DNA of 12,664 nucleotides from an uncultured Oscillospiraceae bacterium. GTDB taxonomy: Bacteria; Bacillota; Clostridia; Oscillospirales; Acutalibacteraceae. The stretch covers positions 1 through 12,664 of the forward strand of contig CAJJPG010000046.1 of assembly GCA_905193585.1 (NCBI GenBank), written 5' to 3'. Shown here in pieces: positions 4,666 through 11,570 of the stretch (position 1 is its first letter; every line of letters begins with the position of its first letter). Both the position numbers and the translations under genes were made by a program. Under the pieces are notes generated by a model. That model ran no database searches. It was not told the DNA's origin and saw nothing but the letters and a program-made list of their open reading frames with translations.

Positions 4666-6108
4666 ATGACAAGCAGTAAATCTACCAAGCGGGCATTGAT
4701 TTCCAGCACACTGGCTATCCTTATGTGTGTGGCAATGCTCATCGGCACCACCTTTGCGTGGTTCACCGACACCGCATCCACCGGGGTCAATAAGATCCAG
4801 GCGGGTAATCTGAACATCGAATTGCAAATGAAGGACAACGACGGTAATTGGGTCAACGCCGAAGGCAAGACCCTACCGTTCCTCGTAGAGGGCAAAATTC
4901 CTGACGAAGGCACTCAGATTCTTTGGGAGCCGGGCTGCACATACTATGTACCTGAAGTCCGTGTGCTTAATAAGGGTAAGCTTGCAGTTAAGTTTGAGTA
5001 TATCCCCGAAGCACTTGGTGTGACAGGAAAACTTGCCGAGGTTCTTGAGCTTGTGTTACCCGAGAATGATATGAATCCCGAGCCTGAAATTCTCAAGCCC
5101 GGTGATTATTCTCCGGCGTGGTCTTTTGGCTATCATATGTTAGAATCCGCCGGCAATGAATATCAGAACGCAACCGCGACCGGAATATGCGTGACCGTTG
5201 TAGCTACACAGGCTACATATGAGAAAGACAGCATTGACGATCAGTACGATAAAGATGCTGAATATCCTATTTTAGTTACAACGGGAGACGAACTGCAGGC
5301 CATTGTGAGCAATGCAACAGCTCCTGTCAATATCGTGCTGACGAACAGCATTACGACCAACAACTTCGTCATCCCTGCGGATAAGGATGTAACCCTGGAT
5401 TTGAATGGTCGCACTGTAACGAATGCTGGATCGCACACCATTCTGAATAAAGGCCATCTTACTCTGACAGATTCAAGCGCAGATAAAAGCGGTCAAATCA
5501 TCTCCCTCAAGGGCAACACTGCAGCACTTCGCAACGGAGATAATGCAGTCTGTGTAGTCGAGGGCGGAACAATTTCTCGTGACGGGGCCAATGGAAATAC
5601 ATGGCATGTAGTTGAAAACTTTGGCAAGATGACCTTCAATGGTGGTAAGGTCGTCCTAAAGAACGGAAATGGCTTTGCTATCACCAATGGCTGGAATTAT
5701 TTTGATCCTGGTGTTTCCACTACGCATGCAGTGATGGAAATCAACTCTTTGGAACTTGATACCGATTCCAGTGGAATTAAGAATTGCAGATATGGCGATT
5801 TAACCGTAAATGATGTGACCGTGACCTCCACCGGATATTGGGCCCTTTCCAACGACTATCTTGGAACAGCCGTAATCAACGGTGGAACCTTAACTTCAAA
5901 TTCTTTCAAAGCAGTTTCCAACGGTGCTGCAATGACGGTGAATGGCGGAACCTTTGACGGAACAGAAGGGTTTTTCGTTCAGAGCTATGCCACATTCACA
6001 GTTCTCAACGGCGGAACCTTTGCAAACATGAACATTGACGCACTCTCTAGCTATGTCGGTACGGGACACACCGCACAGCAAAGCGGCACATCCGTGATTA
6101 TTAAGTAA
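4666..6108 (+). CDS. TasA-like / beta-helix surface protein with SipW-type signal peptide
   Basis: Predicted secreted surface protein, 480 aa. Residues 1-50 form a SipW-cognate signal: basic start, hydrophobic core (about 11-29), then TTFAWFTDTASTGVNKIQAG, with cleavage expected near the A of TTFA. A TasA-like beta-sandwich follows (about 48-185; WEPGCTYYVPEVRVLNKG), then a right-handed beta-helix-like region (about 203-480) with repeating GG turns at 300-301, 326-327, 406-407, 427-428 and 449-450 (VNGGTF, LNGGTF). No membrane anchor or LPXTG is present. AAGGAGG lies 10 nt before the ATG. Its codon use, especially over the first 400-500 nt (more AAG, ACC, ATC), differs from the neighbouring genes, which hints at acquisition or replacement. 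It is probably the main SipW substrate here; an adhesin or fibre-decorating role is inferred. Confidence 0.85.
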   Translation: MTSSKSTKRALISSTLAILMCVAMLIGTTFAWFTDTASTGVNKIQAGNLNIELQMKDNDGNWVNAEGKTLPFLVEGKIPDEGTQILWEPGCTYYVPEVRVLNKGKLAVKFEYIPEALGVTGKLAEVLELVLPENDMNPEPEILKPGDYSPAWSFGYHMLESAGNEYQNATATGICVTVVATQATYEKDSIDDQYDKDAEYPILVTTGDELQAIVSNATAPVNIVLTNSITTNNFVIPADKDVTLDLNGRTVTNAGSHTILNKGHLTLTDSSADKSGQIISLKGNTAALRNGDNAVCVVEGGTISRDGANGNTWHVVENFGKMTFNGGKVVLKNGNGFAITNGWNYFDPGVSTTHAVMEINSLELDTDSSGIKNCRYGDLTVNDVTVTSTGYWALSNDYLGTAVINGGTLTSNSFKAVSNGAAMTVNGGTFDGTEGFFVQSYATFTVLNGGTFANMNIDALSSYVGTGHTAQQSGTSVIIK

Positions 6109-6120
6109 AACCCTATTTCC

Positions 6121-6189
6121 ACCCCCTCCACCCTCGGGCGGAGGGGCGTTCAAAGGGCATAAACAAAGGGCTTGTGCCTTTTGAACGCC
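6121..6189 (+). other. Two stem-loops between the beta-helix gene and the next gene
   Basis: CCCCTCC (6123-6129) can pair with GGAGGGG. It is followed by a longer stem, 6145-6159 with 6175-6189: 15 bp including one G-U pair, around a 15-nt loop. No T-run follows (GGGATAATTA), so a classical terminator is unlikely. Plausible roles are mRNA 3'-end protection, processing, or a residual repeat element. The next gene follows 37 nt later with its own ribosome binding site. Confidence 0.5.
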
Positions 6190-6226
6190 GGGATAATTAA
6201 GAATAAAGAAAGGAGACCTGAATATA

Positions 6227-6961
6227 ATGGAAAACGAAAGCGGTGCAATAATTTTGGCAGTTGTGCTGGCTGCCGGTTTCTTTTTTCTTCTTTGTGTAAA
6301 AGCAGCGATTTTTTTCAGGCAATTTAATGATGATACAAGGTACTTGAAATCGGAGATACGCCGCGCACAGGACAGAGCCGAATATCTATACTGGCTAAAG
6401 GAATTGCGCTGTCATTATTTATGTCTTATTCCGTTTGTAAACGGAAAAAATGTTTCCGGAGTATACGGGACCTTTTTTCACAAGCCCCGCCATGCAAAGG
6501 AAGAGGGCGGCAAGGGAATATACAGAATGTTAGCGCCGTCTCTTGTGGGAATGGGAATTTGCGCCATATGCCTTTGCGGTGCCAGCTGGGCGTGGTTCAG
6601 CGCGTCGGTCGGCAGCGGAGTACAGACAATTAAATCGGCTAACTATCAGCTTGAAACGGTTGTAGAAACCAAAGGAAAAGACGGCGAAACAACCGTTGAA
6701 AAAAAAGAAAACGGCGTATATAAAATTTTGAAAAATACCGAATATACCGTTACTTTAAAAGCAGCGGGTACTGAAAACGCAAGCGGATACTGCAAGGTGA
6801 AAATAGGTGATAAAGAACAGCTTACCGAGCAAATAGCGGCGGGCGGCACTTTTACCTTTAAAGTAAAGCTGCCAACAGATGAGGATATGCTGCTTGAAAC
6901 CTGCTGGGGAACAAGCGCGGCAGATACGGCAAGAATAAAAGATTCAGAGGAAATCAACTGA
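6227..6961 (+). CDS. Two-TM protein with an internal SipW-type signal motif
   Basis: Membrane protein of 244 aa, not assignable to a named family. TM1 is at about 7-30; a polar region follows (about 31-100, KSEIRRAQDRAEYLYWLKEL, with helical character); a second hydrophobic segment (about 103-119) leads straight into ASWAWFSASVGSGVQTIKSA (119-138). That motif parallels TTFAWFTDTASTGVNKIQAG of the protein at 4666, so the second helix looks like a SipW-cleavable signal placed more than 100 residues from the N-terminus. The C-terminal beta-rich domain (about 140-244) would be released or displayed outside, leaving a two-helix stub. AAAGGAG (6208-6214) precedes the ATG. Codon use matches the other operon genes. 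It is the last gene of the cluster; no terminator is evident after it. Confidence 0.75.
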   Translation: MENESGAIILAVVLAAGFFFLLCVKAAIFFRQFNDDTRYLKSEIRRAQDRAEYLYWLKELRCHYLCLIPFVNGKNVSGVYGTFFHKPRHAKEEGGKGIYRMLAPSLVGMGICAICLCGASWAWFSASVGSGVQTIKSANYQLETVVETKGKDGETTVEKKENGVYKILKNTEYTVTLKAAGTENASGYCKVKIGDKEQLTEQIAAGGTFTFKVKLPTDEDMLLETCWGTSAADTARIKDSEEIN

Positions 6962-6981
6962 TACTCCGTTACGGTTAATAA

Positions 6982-7010
6982 TTGACTTTTTTCCTGAAAT
7001 AATGTAAAAT
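6982..7010 (+). promoter_or_regulatory. Promoter of the thioredoxin gene
   Basis: TTGACT (6982-6987) and TAAAAT (7005-7010) are spaced by 17 nt, close to sigma-A consensus. Transcription would start near 7017, leaving an unusually long leader of about 115 nt containing a small GCGG/CCGC hairpin. A second TATAAT at 7097-7102 has no good -35. Confidence 0.65.
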
Positions 7011-7131
7011 AAGTGCGGTGTTTAAAGCGCCGCAAAGAAACCCGAAACAGTAAAGCCCGCAAAAAATTTGTAATTTTAAAGCGCGGAGCGGGGAAATATA
7101 ATAGGGAATAACACAGGAAAGGAACATATGT

Positions 7132-7440
7132 ATGTCAGTTATAAATTTAACCTCGGAAAATTTTGAAAACGAAGTAATACAAAGCGATAAAACCGTGCTT
7201 GTCGATTTTTTCGCAAACTGGTGCGCGCCGTGCCGCGTTATGTCCTCGGTGGTGGACGAAATAGCCGAGGAACACCCGGAAATTAAGGTCTGCAAGATAA
7301 ATGTCGACGAGCAGCCGCAGCTGGCTGCAAGATTTTCGGTTGAGTCGATTCCCACTTTGATAGTTTTTAAAAACGGAAGCGCGGTAAAATCCGCGGTGGG
7401 GTCAATGCCGAAACGCGCGGTTTTGGAAATGACTTTATAA
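7132..7440 (+). CDS. Thioredoxin
   Basis: Small cytosolic dithiol oxidoreductase, 102 aa, normal thioredoxin length. The active site is WCAPC (W30, C31, C34), a variant of the common WCGPC. The buried Asp (D25, LVDFFA) and cis-Pro (P74, SIPT) are present, and the beta-alpha-beta order of the fold is readable. C54 is an additional cysteine. The ATG at 7132 is preceded by AGGAAAGGA; another ATG at 7128 is out of frame. It has its own promoter and sits between the surface cluster and a repeat element, so it is probably a separate housekeeping unit. The Ala in the motif may shift redox potential; that is inferred. Confidence 0.92.
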   Translation: MSVINLTSENFENEVIQSDKTVLVDFFANWCAPCRVMSSVVDEIAEEHPEIKVCKINVDEQPQLAARFSVESIPTLIVFKNGSAVKSAVGSMPKRAVLEMTL

Positions 7441-7441
7441 C

Positions 7442-7660
7442 ATTAGATGTTAGATGTTAGACGATAGATTTTAGAGAATACCCCTCAGTCTCGCTTCACT
7501 CGACAGCTTTTTCTCCGAAAACGGGAACCCTTTTGTCTGCTGTGCAGACATTTCCCCTAACAGGGGAATAACCTCTGTTTTGACTTGCGTCAAAAAGAAG
7601 GGAGCCAAAAGGCGGCAAAGCCGCCATCTAATATCTAACATCTAAAGTCCAATATCTAAT
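7442..7660. repeat. MITE-like non-coding repeat with heptad inverted ends
   Basis: The left end is a run of TTAGATG-type heptads (7443-7472) and the right end has the same heptads inverted (ATCTAATATCTAACATCTAA and following, 7626-7660). Between them are several small perfect hairpins: GTCTGC/GCAGAC (7535-7549), CCCCT/AGGGG, TTGAC/GTCAA and GGCGG/CCGCC (7611-7625). No coding sequence is present. The CAGTCTCGCTTCACTCGACAG core resembles a dispersed element I recall from Clostridiales genomes; this is from memory. It begins 1 nt after the thioredoxin stop codon. Confidence 0.55.
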
Positions 7661-7667
7661 ACGGCAA

Positions 7668-7716
7668 CTCCCCTCTGTTCCGGCAAAGCCGGAACAGGGG
7701 GGAGCTTTTGATTTTT
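7668..7716 (+). terminator. Strong rightward intrinsic terminator after the thioredoxin gene
   Basis: CTCCCCTCTGTTCCGGC (7668-7684) pairs with 7688-7704 over 17 bp with one G-U, around an AAA loop, followed by CTTTTGATTTTT. It ends rightward transcription before the convergent fucO-like gene. Read leftward it has no T-run but is still a strong hairpin 28 nt after the fucO stop. Confidence 0.75.
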
Positions 7717-7731
7717 AAACTTTCATATTAA

Positions 7732-8877
7732 TTACATAAGGCTTTTGTAAAGCTCTGCAATTTCTTCAACGCTTGTGTCTCTCGGGTTGCCGGGGCGGCA
7801 AGCGTCGGCATAGGCTGATTCGGCAAGCGCCGGAATATCCTCTTCCTTAACAATGCCTTTAAGCGTGGTGGGAATGCCTACATCCTCAGCAAGCTGACGA
7901 ACCGCGTCAACCGCTGCCTTGCGGTATTCTTCAACCGACATATCGTCAACGCCCTTAACGCCCATTGCCTTTGCAATGTCCTTATATTTCTCGCCCGTAT
8001 ACTCAGCGTTATAAGCCATTACGGTAGGCAGAAGAATTGCACAGGCTTTGCCGTGCGGCGTGTCATAATAAGCCGAAAGCGTATGCGCCATTGAGTGGTC
8101 AACGCCGAGGCCTACGTTAGAGAAGCCCATACCGGCAACATACTGACCGAGCGCCATGCCCTCTCTGCCTTCCTTGCCGTTCTTAACGGCATCGCGCAGC
8201 GAGCGTGCAATAATTTCGATAGCCTTAATGTGGAACATATCCGAAAGCTCCCAGGCGCCCTTGGTTATGTAGCCCTCAATTGCGTGGGTAAGCGCGTCCA
8301 TGCCCGTTGCGGCGGTGAGCGACGCCGGCATAGTTGACATCATATCAGGGTCAACAACCGCTACTACCGGAATATCGTGCGCGTCAACGCAAACGAACTT
8401 ACGCTTTTTCTCAACATCGGTTACAACATAGTTTATGGTAACCTCTGCGGCAGTGCCAGCCGTAGTGGGAACTGCGATTATCGGCACGCACTTATTCTTT
8501 GTGGGGGCAACGCCCTCTAATGAGCGAACGTCCGCAAATTCGGGATTGTTTATAATAATGCCGATTGCCTTAGATGTATCCATAGAGGAGCCGCCGCCTA
8601 TTGCTACTATGCAGTCGGCGCCGTATGCCTTGAACTCGGCAACGCCGTGCTGTACGTTTTCAATTGTGGGGTTGGGCTTTATATCAGAATAGAGCTTGTA
8701 CTCTATGCCCGCTTTTTCAAGAATATCGGTAACCTTTTTTGAAACGCCGAATTTAACAAGATCCGGGTCGGAAGCAACAAAGACCTTTTTAAAGCCCCTG
8801 CTCTTAATTTCTTCCGGTATAGCGGCAATGGCGCCCGCGCCATGGTATGAGGTTTCATTCAACATAAATTTGTTCAT
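7732..8877 (-). CDS. fucO: Lactaldehyde reductase / 1,2-propanediol oxidoreductase (iron-dependent alcohol dehydrogenase)
   Basis: Group III iron-containing alcohol dehydrogenase, 381 aa, very like E. coli FucO in length and sequence (for example NNPEFADVRSLEG and TTAGTAAEVTINYV). It reduces L-lactaldehyde from fucose or rhamnose breakdown to 1,2-propanediol with NADH, in the cytosol. The nucleotide-binding GGGS lies at 94-97. The metal ligands D194, H198, H261 and H275 match FucO D196, H200, H263 and H277. The gene has its own promoter and leader inverted repeat and lies 111 nt downstream of the amino-sugar operon. No fucose or rhamnose isomerase, kinase or aldolase is in the window. A general alcohol dehydrogenase role cannot be excluded. 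Confidence 0.92.
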   Translation of the reverse strand: MNKFMLNETSYHGAGAIAAIPEEIKSRGFKKVFVASDPDLVKFGVSKKVTDILEKAGIEYKLYSDIKPNPTIENVQHGVAEFKAYGADCIVAIGGGSSMDTSKAIGIIINNPEFADVRSLEGVAPTKNKCVPIIAVPTTAGTAAEVTINYVVTDVEKKRKFVCVDAHDIPVVAVVDPDMMSTMPASLTAATGMDALTHAIEGYITKGAWELSDMFHIKAIEIIARSLRDAVKNGKEGREGMALGQYVAGMGFSNVGLGVDHSMAHTLSAYYDTPHGKACAILLPTVMAYNAEYTGEKYKDIAKAMGVKGVDDMSVEEYRKAAVDAVRQLAEDVGIPTTLKGIVKEEDIPALAESAYADACRPGNPRDTSVEEIAELYKSLM

Positions 8878-8903
8878 AAAAATTCACCTTTCTCGTAAAT
8901 TTA

Positions 8904-8938
8904 ATAAATCAGAGTAGTTTTTCAACCCTCTGATTTAT
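8904..8938 (-). promoter_or_regulatory. Perfect 11-bp inverted repeat at the fucO start site (operator or leader hairpin)
   Basis: ATAAATCAGAG (8904-8914) and CTCTGATTTAT (8928-8938) are exact reverse complements with a 13-nt loop. The repeat abuts the -10 box and covers the expected start of transcription, so it could be an operator or a stem at the very 5' end of the mRNA. Confidence 0.5.
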
Positions 8939-8966
8939 ATTATACATAAAGATTTAGATTTTTCAA
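8939..8966 (-). promoter_or_regulatory. Promoter of the fucO-like gene
   Basis: On the minus strand, TTGAAA (8966-8961) and TATAAT (8944-8939) are spaced by 16 nt. Transcription would begin about 55 nt upstream of the start codon. The gene is therefore expressed separately from the upstream operon. Confidence 0.65.
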
Positions 8967-8988
8967 TGACAAAATAGTGAATTTTTTT

Positions 8989-9453
8989 TTAAACCGTTAA
9001 ATCGGCAAAATCCGCACCGATAAAATCGGCTAACTTTTCGGGTGAGACCTTTACCTGAAAGCCGACCTTGCCTGCGCTTACATAGAATAATTCAAGACCT
9101 TTAGCACTTTTATCAATAACGGTTTTGAATTTTTTCTTCATACCCACAGGGGAGCAGCCGCCGTGAATATAGCCCGTAAGCGGCAAAAGCTCCTTTTGCT
9201 TTAACATTGAAACGGATTTTGCCCCCACAGCGCGCGCCGCCGCTTTTAAATCAAGTGTTTCGGCAACGGGTATTACAAACACAAAGTGTTCCTTATCGCC
9301 CGATTCGGTAACAAGTGTTTTAAAAACACAAGCGGGGTCTTCGCCCAAAACCTCGGCTATTTTTACCCCCTCGGTAAGCTCGGGCGAGTAGGATAACGGC
9401 TCATATGCTATCTTTTCCTTATCAAGCACCCGCATTACGTTTGTTTTTACCAT
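8989..9453 (-). CDS. ybaK: Cys-tRNA(Pro)/Cys-tRNA(Cys) deacylase YbaK family
   Basis: Trans-editing hydrolase that clears mischarged Cys-tRNA(Pro), 154 aa, normal for the family, cytosolic. The conserved lysine K45 lies in VFKTLV (equivalent to K46 of the Haemophilus protein), and the GGCSPVG loop is at 98-104. The start TAATG overlaps the nagA stop by one base, so it is the translationally coupled last gene of the nucleotidyltransferase-rhaM-nagB-nagA operon. An editing enzyme is functionally unrelated to sugar metabolism; the link may just be co-transcription. No terminator hairpin is visible after it. Confidence 0.92.
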   Translation of the reverse strand: MVKTNVMRVLDKEKIAYEPLSYSPELTEGVKIAEVLGEDPACVFKTLVTESGDKEHFVFVIPVAETLDLKAAARAVGAKSVSMLKQKELLPLTGYIHGGCSPVGMKKKFKTVIDKSAKGLELFYVSAGKVGFQVKVSPEKLADFIGADFADLTV

Positions 9454-10514
9454 TACTTAAACACTTCTCCGTTAATAATAACCGTTTTAAGGTTAATATC
9501 CTTATCCACTATAAGCATATCCGCGTCAAAGCCCGCCTTTATCTGTCCCTTGCTTACGCCGAGCATTTCGGCAGGCGTGCGGGAAGCCATTCTTACCGCG
9601 TCATCAAATGGTATTCCGAATTTCACCGCGGTTTTAACGCAGTCAAGCAGCGTTGCGCTGCTGCCCGCTATAGTGCCGTCGGCAAGGCGCGCCGCGCCGT
9701 CCTTTAAAAATACTTTCAGCCCGCCCGATTCATATTCGCCGTCAGGAAGCCCCGCGCTCCTTATACTGTCGCTTATAAGGGTCATGCGGTCGGCGCCGAA
9801 CATTTTATAGGTGGCAAGCACCACGGGTTTTGAAATGTGAAAACCGTCGCATATTATCTGCGCGTAAATATGATTTACAAATCCCGCGCCGATAGGTCCC
9901 GGGTTGCGGTGGTGAAACGGCGGCATTGCGTTATAAATATGGGTAAGGCAGTCAGCCCCGTTTTTAATCGCCTCGTTTGCGGTATCAAAATCACAGTCGG
10001 TATGACCTATAGATACAATGCAATCGGGCGTTACGGATTTTATAAATTCCATACTGCCGGGCCTTTCGGGGGCTAACGTTATCATTTTAACGTTTTTAAA
10101 CTGCGCAAATTCATCTACAGAGGGGTTCTTTATATATTTCTCATTCTGCGCGCCCTTGTGCTTTTCGGAAATATACGGTCCTTCAAAATGAAAGCCCAAA
10201 ATATTCGCTCCCGCAAAATCAGTCTTTGCGTTTACCACCTTTAAAAGGCTGCCATACCCCATTGTCATTGTGGTGGGCAGAAAGGAGGTTGTGCCGTGCT
10301 CTGCGTAAAAGCGGCACATAGGCTCAAAATCCGCGTCCATAGTGTCCATACCTATGCAGCCGTGGGTGTGTACGTCAATAAGCCCCGGTATAAGGCGGCA
10401 GCCCTCGGCGTTAATATCGCCGTCTTTTCGGTTTTCTTCAACCGATATAATTTTGCCGCCCTCGGTCACAACGGTTTTTAATTTGCCGTTTATTTCGGCA
10501 TTATAAATAATCAT
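9453..10514 (-). CDS. nagA: N-acetylglucosamine-6-phosphate deacetylase
   Basis: Removes acetate from GlcNAc-6-phosphate to give glucosamine-6-phosphate, the first cytosolic step of GlcNAc use or cell-wall amino-sugar recycling. The protein is 353 aa, slightly shorter than the usual 380-390. Amidohydrolase-fold signatures: H49-x-H51 (DVHTHG), E111 (FHFEGPY), H171 (IGHTD), H192 (THIYNAM), ICDGFH (221-226) and catalytic D249 (ISDS). The start is 13 nt after the nagB stop, with a modest purine-rich site. Its product feeds NagB directly. Confidence 0.95.
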   Translation of the reverse strand: MIIYNAEINGKLKTVVTEGGKIISVEENRKDGDINAEGCRLIPGLIDVHTHGCIGMDTMDADFEPMCRFYAEHGTTSFLPTTMTMGYGSLLKVVNAKTDFAGANILGFHFEGPYISEKHKGAQNEKYIKNPSVDEFAQFKNVKMITLAPERPGSMEFIKSVTPDCIVSIGHTDCDFDTANEAIKNGADCLTHIYNAMPPFHHRNPGPIGAGFVNHIYAQIICDGFHISKPVVLATYKMFGADRMTLISDSIRSAGLPDGEYESGGLKVFLKDGAARLADGTIAGSSATLLDCVKTAVKFGIPFDDAVRMASRTPAEMLGVSKGQIKAGFDADMLIVDKDINLKTVIINGEVFK

Positions 10515-10527
10515 ACTGCCGCCCGCC

Positions 10528-11238
10528 TTAATTCTCGCTGTAAATTACCGTAATATCGGGGTGCAGCTGCAAGATAGAGGCAGGAATTTCGGGGGTAATA
10601 GGCCCGTAAAACGCCTTTTCAAGTATATCTCGCTTTGCCTTGCCGTTGGCTATAAGCAGAATTTTCTTTGCCTGCATAATGGAAACCATACCCATTGTTA
10701 TGGCCTTTTTCGGCACCTCGTCCTCATTCGCAAAAAAGCGGGAGTTTGCCTTTATGGTGCTTTCGTGCAGGTCTACAACGTGGGTGCTTTTAACGAAGTA
10801 TTTATCGGGCTCGTTAAAGCCTATGTGACCGTCAAGCCCTATGCCTAAAAGCTGCAAATCAATGCCGCCCAGCTCTGCAATATGCTCGTCATAGCGCTGA
10901 CCCTCGCCTGCTAAATCAACCGCGCAGCCGTTGGGAACAAAGGTATTGTTAATGCTTATATTTATGTGGTCAAAGAAATTGTGATTCATAAAATAGCGGT
11001 AGCTCTGATCGTTTTTACCGTCAAGCCCAACATATTCGTCAAGGTTTACGGAGGTTACGCCGCTGAAATCAATATCGCCCTTGTTGTACCAGTCAATAAG
11101 CTGCTTATAGGTGCCGAGCGGCGAAGAACCAGTGGCAAGCCCCAAAACGCAGTCGGGCTTTATAATTACCTGCGCCGAAATAATATTTGCGGCGTGGCGG
11201 CTCATTTTTTCGTATGTATCAACGGTTATAAATTTCAT
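10528..11238 (-). CDS. nagB: Glucosamine-6-phosphate deaminase
   Basis: Converts glucosamine-6-phosphate to fructose-6-phosphate and ammonia, delivering amino sugars to glycolysis. At 236 aa it is of the short Gram-positive type (E. coli NagB is 266 aa). The expected residues are present: ATGSSPLG phosphate loop (35-42), D67 (NLDEYVG), and D136, H138 and E143 in GLDGHIGFNEP. Its ATG shares one base with the rhaM stop (TAATG), and AAAGGAG lies within the end of rhaM. Acts right after NagA, whose gene is 13 nt downstream. Confidence 0.95.
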   Translation of the reverse strand: MKFITVDTYEKMSRHAANIISAQVIIKPDCVLGLATGSSPLGTYKQLIDWYNKGDIDFSGVTSVNLDEYVGLDGKNDQSYRYFMNHNFFDHINISINNTFVPNGCAVDLAGEGQRYDEHIAELGGIDLQLLGIGLDGHIGFNEPDKYFVKSTHVVDLHESTIKANSRFFANEDEVPKKAITMGMVSIMQAKKILLIANGKAKRDILEKAFYGPITPEIPASILQLHPDITVIYSEN

Positions 11239-11567
11239 TATTTCCCCTCTCCTTTAAATTCAAAAACCTGCGTGAGCAACGGCTGCGCGCCGGTTATGGG
11301 ATCCTTTTCCATAATAAGTATATCCTTCATATACTCATCCCATTTTTTAACCACGGGACTTTCATTCTGAACCCTTGCGGCGAAATCAAGCCCCTTTGCG
11401 CACTCATAATACCCGAAAAGCTCATTGCCGACATTCCAAATAGAATAATTAACTATTCCCGCATCGGATAAAACCTTTTTCATTTCATCCCATATATTAT
11501 CGTGACGTTTTTTGTATTCCTCAATGCAGCCGTCTTTAACCATGGCTTTCCAAGCGTATTTTTCCAT
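11238..11567 (-). CDS. rhaM: L-rhamnose mutarotase family protein
   Basis: Interconverts alpha and beta anomers of L-rhamnose (related forms may act on other 6-deoxy sugars); 109 aa against 104 in E. coli. Y18 and H22 in EEYKKRHD match the catalytic tyrosine and histidine of E. coli RhaM at the same numbers, and the late W and Y residues (KKWDEYM) fit the sugar pocket. It starts 3 nt after the nucleotidyltransferase stop and overlaps the nagB start by one base. Finding it in a nag operon without rhamnose isomerase or kinase is odd; the true substrate could be L-fucose or another sugar released together with GlcNAc. Confidence 0.88.
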   Translation of the reverse strand: MEKYAWKAMVKDGCIEEYKKRHDNIWDEMKKVLSDAGIVNYSIWNVGNELFGYYECAKGLDFAARVQNESPVVKKWDEYMKDILIMEKDPITGAQPLLTQVFEFKGEGK

Positions 11568-11570
11568 AGC

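Noticed and set aside
4347..4913. 188-aa minus-strand open frame across the sipW end and the next gene
   Set aside because: Antisense to two well-supported genes, Ser/Cys-rich shadow composition, no start signals.
7442..7660. CRISPR array from the repeated TTAGATG heptads
   Set aside because: Units are 7 bp and contiguous with no spacers of constant length, and no cas gene is near.
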